From Candidatus Thiothrix putei (GTDB lineage Bacteria; Pseudomonadota; Gammaproteobacteria; Thiotrichales; Thiotrichaceae): DNA of 64,000 nucleotides. The translations under genes and the position numbers were made by a program. The stretch is from NCBI GenBank assembly GCA_029972225.1, contig CP124756.1:1656001-1720000 (forward strand), given 5' to 3'. Shown here in pieces: positions 59,698 through 64,000 of this stretch; the first letter of the stretch is position 1, and each line of letters starts with the position of its first letter. The notes beneath the pieces are model-generated. The model ran no database searches. It was given only the letters and a program-made list of their open reading frames with translations, and had not been told where the DNA came from.

Positions 59698-61533
59698 ATG
59701 GACAATAACGTGTTACTAACCCGTTTGTGGCAATTGCGTGAACAGGCAGTGGACTTCGCGGCACAACACCCTGATGTAGACAACATTCACCCTAATCATG
59801 CCGTTTCTGCGCAAAATTTATTGCATTATCTTGGTTTACGCAGCCATGAATTGCGTGAGGTACAACTGGCTTTGATTGAACGGGGATTAAGTTCTCTGGG
59901 GATTCTTGAGGCGCATACGCTGGCAACGCTCAACCGGGTGATTGCGGCTTTGGAATGTTTGAGTGGGTGCGCTCCCTCACCAGAACCGAACGCCCCGATT
60001 CAGGTTGCTGAGAGCCAGCATTTATTGGCGCATGCCAGCCATGCACTGTTTGGCGAACGCCCCACCCAGCGTGAAGCCCGTATTATGGTCACGATGCCGA
60101 CGGAAGCGGCTGAAGGCTATGCATTCCTCAGTGAGTTGTTGGCAGCAGGCATGGAGGTGATGCGCATTAATTGTGCTCACGATGATACGGATGCTTGGCA
60201 ACAGATGATTACCAATCTGCGTTTGGCAGAGTCACTCACCCATAAACGCTGTAAAACCCAATTGGATTTGGCAGGTCCTAAACTGCGCACGGGTACGCTT
60301 GGCGTGGTTGGGCGAGTCATTAAACTTAAACCAGTACGTGATGTGTTTGGTCATGTGTATTTGCCGGGGCGACTCTGGTTGATACCGCAAGGCGAAGTGG
60401 TGGTAGTCTCTGATCTTCCTGCCTTAGAAGTCGAAGGCGCGGATTTTAATGGGACACAGGTGGGTGATTACATTGTACTGACGGATGCCCGTGGCTCTCT
60501 GCGTCAATTACGTATTGCTGCAAAACATCAGCACGCCCGCTTGGTAACGACTGAGCACACGGTGTATCTGCAAGAAAATACCCAACTGGTGTTTGAGCGC
60601 AGTGGCAAAGCGTTTGGCACGGGTTCATTGGTCAATGTGCATGAAGTAACGCCTCCGTTGGTACTGTCAGTGGGCGATGCCTTGATTTTAACCCGTGACG
60701 ATCAACCGGGTGTATCTGCCAAGCAGGCGACCGATGGCACACAAACCGAACCCGCCCGCATTCATTGTACGTTGGAGGAGGCTTTCGTTGTGGTACGAGC
60801 AGGGCAACACGTGTGGCTTGATGATGGCAAAATCAGCGGGATAGTCGAACAGAATGATGGCGCTGAAATCAGGTTGCGTATTACCCAAACACCCCCCGGT
60901 GGTGCGAAATTGCGTGCAGAAAAAGGTATCAACTTTCCCGACGCGGCGTTTGATTCATCCGCTTTAACCGAGAAAGATGTAGCCGATTTGGAAGCCATGG
61001 CGGGCAAAGTGGATATGGTGGCGTTGTCGTTTGTGCGCTCCCCGCAAGATGTGGCGAATTTGCAAGGACATTTGCAGCGTTTAGGCATCCCGGAAACGGG
61101 GATTATTCTGAAAATTGAAAACCGTGCGGCCTTTGAAAATTTGCCTGCGATTTTGCTGATGGCGATGCGCTCACCCAATATCGGGGTCATGATTGCACGG
61201 GGTGATTTGGCGGTAGAGGTAGGGTTTGAGCGTTTGTCAGAGGTGCAGGAAGAAATCCTCTGGTTATGTGAGGCTGCACATATTCCAGTGATTTGGGCGA
61301 CGCAAATTCTGGAGGGAATGGCGAAAAAAGGTGCGCCATCCCGTGCTGAAGTGTCGGATGCTGCCATGAGTATTCGCGCCGAATGTGTGATGCTGAATAA
61401 AGGGCCTAATATCGTCGAAACGGTACGTTTTCTGGATGGTATTTTGCAGCGCATGGAAGGCCATTACCACAAGCGGCGTTTGATGATGCGCCCGTTGAGC
61501 GTGTGTCAGCATTCTTTACAACTCAATAATTAG
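59698..61533 (+). CDS. Pyruvate kinase-like protein with N-terminal extension
   Basis: A 611-residue protein (from MDNNVLLTRLWQL). About 130 N-terminal residues of unknown helical structure precede the pyruvate kinase barrel: ARIMVTMPTEAAEG, CKTQLDLAGPKLRTG, KGINFPDAAFDSSALTEKD, VALSFVRSPQDV, IILKIENRAAFENL with the catalytic lysine, GVMIARGDLAVEVG and VIWATQILEGMAKKGAPSRAE. The C-terminal regulatory domain of ordinary pyruvate kinases is absent: the protein stops soon after the barrel. The opening motif TKIVCTLGPAS is reduced to ARIMVTMPTEA. It probably converts PEP to pyruvate but lacks normal allostery. An upstream start at 59635 is possible. Confidence 0.8.
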   Translation: MDNNVLLTRLWQLREQAVDFAAQHPDVDNIHPNHAVSAQNLLHYLGLRSHELREVQLALIERGLSSLGILEAHTLATLNRVIAALECLSGCAPSPEPNAPIQVAESQHLLAHASHALFGERPTQREARIMVTMPTEAAEGYAFLSELLAAGMEVMRINCAHDDTDAWQQMITNLRLAESLTHKRCKTQLDLAGPKLRTGTLGVVGRVIKLKPVRDVFGHVYLPGRLWLIPQGEVVVVSDLPALEVEGADFNGTQVGDYIVLTDARGSLRQLRIAAKHQHARLVTTEHTVYLQENTQLVFERSGKAFGTGSLVNVHEVTPPLVLSVGDALILTRDDQPGVSAKQATDGTQTEPARIHCTLEEAFVVVRAGQHVWLDDGKISGIVEQNDGAEIRLRITQTPPGGAKLRAEKGINFPDAAFDSSALTEKDVADLEAMAGKVDMVALSFVRSPQDVANLQGHLQRLGIPETGIILKIENRAAFENLPAILLMAMRSPNIGVMIARGDLAVEVGFERLSEVQEEILWLCEAAHIPVIWATQILEGMAKKGAPSRAEVSDAAMSIRAECVMLNKGPNIVETVRFLDGILQRMEGHYHKRRLMMRPLSVCQHSLQLNN

Positions 61534-61548
61534 TTAAGGACATTAGCC

Positions 61549-62304
61549 ATGTCTGGATTAACAGATGCAAATGCCTGTTATCGACGTTTAGAAGTTGATC
61601 GAATCAAACAAACGACTGAGCATTTATGCCTGCGGATACACGAACGTTTTCCGCACGCTAATTTGCTTAAGGTGTGTCATGAGCTGGATCATCAGGTGGA
61701 TGCACTCAAAGCCAAAGCGTGTTGGATCGCTTGCCCCAATTGGTGGTTGCGGGGAGTGATGTTGCTATCGGCTATGCTGGTGCTTGGTGTGGTGCTGTGG
61801 TTTACGTTTGCACCACTCAAAGAGTTGTTATTGAACCGTGTTGAAGCGCCGGGCGATTTCTTGCAGGCAGTGGAGGCGGTGCTGAGTGGTGTGTTTTTAC
61901 TAGGGCTATGGATACTGTTTTTGTTTACCTTAGAGCAACGTTTTAAGCGTAGTCGGGCGCTAACGGCTATCCACGAATTACGCGCTTTAGCGCATGTCGT
62001 GGATATGCACCAGTTGACCAAAGACCCCAGTTACATTCTCAATAAGGCTGCCCGCACTGCGTCATCACCACCGCGCAATCTGGGGGCGTTTGAGTTGATT
62101 CGTTACTTGGATTATTGCAGTGAAATGCTTTCAATTATCGGCAAGCTGGCGGCGTATTACGCACAGAATTTCAATGATTCGGTATTGTACGATGCGGTCA
62201 ACGACGTGGAATCGTTGACCAATGATTTGTCGCGCAAGATTTGGCAAAAAATTGCGGTATTGCACGAATACCAGCAAGAGCAAGACGAGAACGCCACTGA
62301 TTAA
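61549..62304 (+). CDS. Two-span membrane protein of unknown function
   Basis: A 251-residue protein, no family recognised. An N-terminal helical cytoplasmic stretch (about 60 residues, IHERFPHANLLKVCHELDHQ) is followed by two hydrophobic helices (GVMLLSAMLVLGVVLWFTFA and VLSGVFLLGLWILFLFTLEQ) and a long helical C-terminal part with ELIRYLDYCSEMLSIIGKLA and DAVNDVESLTNDLSRKIWQK. It starts 15 bp after the pyruvate kinase gene and is probably cotranscribed. The helical tail looks like a dimerisation or scaffold region. It converges with the SMR gene (4-bp overlap). Confidence 0.7.
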   Translation: MSGLTDANACYRRLEVDRIKQTTEHLCLRIHERFPHANLLKVCHELDHQVDALKAKACWIACPNWWLRGVMLLSAMLVLGVVLWFTFAPLKELLLNRVEAPGDFLQAVEAVLSGVFLLGLWILFLFTLEQRFKRSRALTAIHELRALAHVVDMHQLTKDPSYILNKAARTASSPPRNLGAFELIRYLDYCSEMLSIIGKLAAYYAQNFNDSVLYDAVNDVESLTNDLSRKIWQKIAVLHEYQQEQDENATD

Positions 62305-62630
62305 TGTTTCACGATTTTTGAAAACATCTGGATGATGACGACGCCCGCAATGATCATGCCCATGCCAAGCACGGCGGGTAAATCCAAGCGTTCATCGTAC
62401 ATAATAATGCCGATGATGCTGATCAGCACAATCCCCAGCCCTGACCACACCGCGTAGGTAAACCCCAAGGGCAGGGTGCGTAACGCGAGCGTCATAAAAT
62501 AAAACGCAAACCCGTAACCCACGATCATGATCAGGGTAGGGATGGGCTTGGTAAATTCTTCAGTCGCCCGTAATGAACTGGTGGCAATGACTTCAGCGAT
62601 GATGGCAAGCGCAAGGTAAAAATAAGACAT
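62301..62630 (-). CDS. Small multidrug resistance (SMR) transporter
   Basis: A 109-residue protein with four hydrophobic helices: YLALAIIAEVIATSSLRATE with the membrane-embedded glutamate of the IAEVIATS motif, PIPTLIMIVGYGFAFYFMTL, LPLGFTYAVWSGLGIVLISI and VLGMGMIIAGVVIIQMFS. The AYAxWxGxG-type signature (TYAVWSGLG) marks the EmrE group of proton-coupled drug exporters, not the SugE/Gdx group. It would function as a dimer. Single gene with its own upstream region. Confidence 0.92.
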   Translation of the reverse strand: MSYFYLALAIIAEVIATSSLRATEEFTKPIPTLIMIVGYGFAFYFMTLALRTLPLGFTYAVWSGLGIVLISIIGIIMYDERLDLPAVLGMGMIIAGVVIIQMFSKIVKH

Positions 62631-62787
62631 AAGTTAGGGTTTTGGTTTTACACAACAAAGGACTGGTATCATAAACGGAATGCGAGTGTTATGGCATTGG
62701 ATTCTTGCCAATTATCGTCTTGTCATCAATCCGTATTAGCGTTTTGTTATATTCCAGCATGACAAAACTCCACAGAGCGACTTTAAG

Positions 62788-63231
62788 ATGAATGATAAAA
62801 AACATTGTGCAATGGATACCCGTGATTTAGTCACGCTATTGGCTGACTTAGCCGAGCAAATTGAAACCTTGATTGGCAAAAAAGGTGCGGTCAGCGTGTT
62901 CCGCTATGCAGGCAAGCAAATGGGCAAACGTTTAGGTGCTGGGCAGTCCGGCGATGCGGAGCAGGCACGCGGGATTGTGGCAAAATTTTTCCAAGACAAA
63001 GAATTCATGGATGGCGTGACGCTGGAAGGTAATGGCGCAGAACTGAGCGGTTGCCGTATCGGTTTGGTATTGCGTGATCGGGGCGTGCAAGCCGGTTCAC
63101 ATGCACTGTGCCATTTCGGGTTTGGCTTGATTGATGGTGTTACAGAAGCAGTAACAGGGCGCAAGATTATTACCCTGCATGTGGCTTCGGAATACCAGGA
63201 TGACGGCATTACTTGCCATGAAACCTGGTAA
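62788..63231 (+). CDS. Small protein of unknown function, possibly V4R-like
   Basis: A 147-residue soluble protein (MNDKKHCAMDTRDLV). It has a predicted alpha/beta body (KKGAVSVFRYAGKQMGKRL) and a C-terminal segment GSHALCHFGFGLIDGVTEAV, then YQDDGITCHETW. The conserved-looking cysteines and the CHFGFGLIDG arrangement recall the V4R (vinyl-4-reductase, small-molecule-binding) fold, but this is a weak resemblance. An upstream AT-rich region separates it from the SMR gene; the esterase-like gene follows after 5 bp, so they are likely cotranscribed. Confidence 0.6.
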   Translation: MNDKKHCAMDTRDLVTLLADLAEQIETLIGKKGAVSVFRYAGKQMGKRLGAGQSGDAEQARGIVAKFFQDKEFMDGVTLEGNGAELSGCRIGLVLRDRGVQAGSHALCHFGFGLIDGVTEAVTGRKIITLHVASEYQDDGITCHETW

Positions 63232-63236
63232 CGCGG

Positions 63237-64000
63237 ATGTCTGTTAGTTTTGCCCATGGTTTTGCCTTTGACCCCAGCTATGGCTATTCGCTGGATGATT
63301 TGTTGGCGGTTGGATCGCCGACTATACCCGCCGACTTTGCGGCTTTTTGGCAAGCACGCTATGCCCGCGCTATGCAGGTGCATCCTTGCCCGCGCATCAG
63401 GCACACGGGGACGGCACACGCGGGTTATGAAGTTTATAGCCTGCGTTACTTTTCTACTGACCATGTGGTTATCCGGGGGTGGGTACTGATTCCGCAGGAT
63501 CAGCCGGTGACGCAGGGCATAGTATTTGGGCATGGCTACGGTGGTTGTGATGGGCCAGATTACCGTTTGCACCCAGCGGGTACGGCGTTGTTGTTCCCGT
63601 GTTTTCGGGGGTTGGCGCGTAGCCAGCATCCGCCCGTTTCCAGTAATCCTGCTTTCCATGTCTTGCATGACATCGACAAGCCGCAACAGTACATTATTGG
63701 TGGCTGTGTGGATGATTTATGGCTGGCGGTATCGTCCATGCAGATGTTGTTCCCGGCAACGAAAGGGCATATTGGCTATTCGGGTATCAGTTTTGGGGGC
63801 GGAATCGGTGCTTTGGCAATGCCGTGGGATGCGCGGATTCAGCGTGCGCATTTGAATGTGCCGACGTTTGGCAATCAGCCCTTGCGCTTGCAATTGCCGA
63901 CGATTGGTAGTGGTGCGGCGGTGCAGCGTTATCAGCAGCAACACGGTAATGTGTTGGACACCTTACAGTATTACGATGCGGCAAGTGCCGCACAGTCGAT
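63237..64000 (+). CDS. Acetylxylan esterase / cephalosporin-C deacetylase-like hydrolase, partial
   Basis: The frame from ATG at 63237 is open to the window end (254 codons). It reads MSVSFAHGFAFDPSYGYSLD at the start, followed by PADFAAFWQARY, IRGWVLIPQ, GIVFGHGYGG and the nucleophile elbow GYSGISFGGGIG, then AMPWDARIQRAHLNVPTFGN. These match the AXE1 (CE7-like) alpha/beta-hydrolase family, which removes acetyl groups from carbohydrates. No signal peptide is seen, so it is probably cytoplasmic. The catalytic Asp and His lie beyond the window. It starts 5 bp after the previous gene. Confidence 0.82.
   Translation, partial: MSVSFAHGFAFDPSYGYSLDDLLAVGSPTIPADFAAFWQARYARAMQVHPCPRIRHTGTAHAGYEVYSLRYFSTDHVVIRGWVLIPQDQPVTQGIVFGHGYGGCDGPDYRLHPAGTALLFPCFRGLARSQHPPVSSNPAFHVLHDIDKPQQYIIGGCVDDLWLAVSSMQMLFPATKGHIGYSGISFGGGIGALAMPWDARIQRAHLNVPTFGNQPLRLQLPTIGSGAAVQRYQQQHGNVLDTLQYYDAASAAQS

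Noticed and set aside
1-64000. CRISPR arrays, tRNA or rRNA genes
   Set aside because: No regularly spaced repeat-spacer pattern and no tRNA- or rRNA-like conserved stretches were recognised on reading; a covariance-model scan would be needed to exclude a divergent tRNA.

Overview
The window reads as chromosomal DNA of a gammaproteobacterium, most likely a filamentous sulfur oxidiser of the Thiotrichales (Thiothrix type). This is inferred from the gene repertoire and the insertion-sequence and repeat load; no database search was run. No rRNA, tRNA or CRISPR array was recognised.

Layout. (1) 1-25927, all minus strand: a large surface-polysaccharide cluster. Sugar-nucleotide genes (cysC, ugd, wecB, wecC, rfbA, rfbC, a broken rfbD, rfbB) are followed by an AT-rich block of assembly genes: two sulfotransferases, an O-antigen ligase/polymerase, three internal glycosyltransferases, a flippase and an FkbM methyltransferase. 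It ends with a secreted NHL/fibronectin protein, a bi-domain oxidoreductase, a heparinase-like protein and the start of another glycosyltransferase. An APS kinase plus two PAPS-type sulfotransferases suggests a sulfated, uronic-acid-containing polymer. (2) 26345-30862, plus: pta-ackA-FGGY kinase. (3) 30859-39456: a metallopeptidase/VWA protein, a deletion-ridden pyruvate phosphate dikinase remnant, a three-level transposon nest (tnpB split by an IS5-like element, itself split by an IS66-like element) and a cytoplasmic-type subtilase. (4) 39597-45370: uvrC-pgsA converging on a poorly described membrane locus (an OmpA/TSP3 protein, a 43-residue membrane protein and two TM-HhH paralogues, one with a C10 tract just after its start codon). 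(5) 45505-53724: a gntR-sdhCDAB-sdhE-sdhE-rhodanese operon (rhodanese split by an IS630 element), five TGTCGACA-type operators, a sucA (2-oxoglutarate dehydrogenase E1) remnant and zapE. (6) 53725-64000: a 95-bp MITE-like repeat, a TacA/TacT toxin-antitoxin pair, an IS630 remnant, a Pho-box-controlled betaine-lipid operon (btaA-btaB-plcP) facing pstS, an unusual pyruvate kinase, an SMR transporter and an acetylxylan-esterase-like gene cut by the window end.

Genome decay is prominent. For three interrupted genes (rfbD, tnpB, rhodanese), removing the insertion and one target duplicate restores an exact open frame, so those insertions are recent. ppdK and sucA have instead collapsed through internal deletions. 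G/C-rich palindromic repeats occur between genes and also in frame inside genes (heparinase, FGGY kinase).
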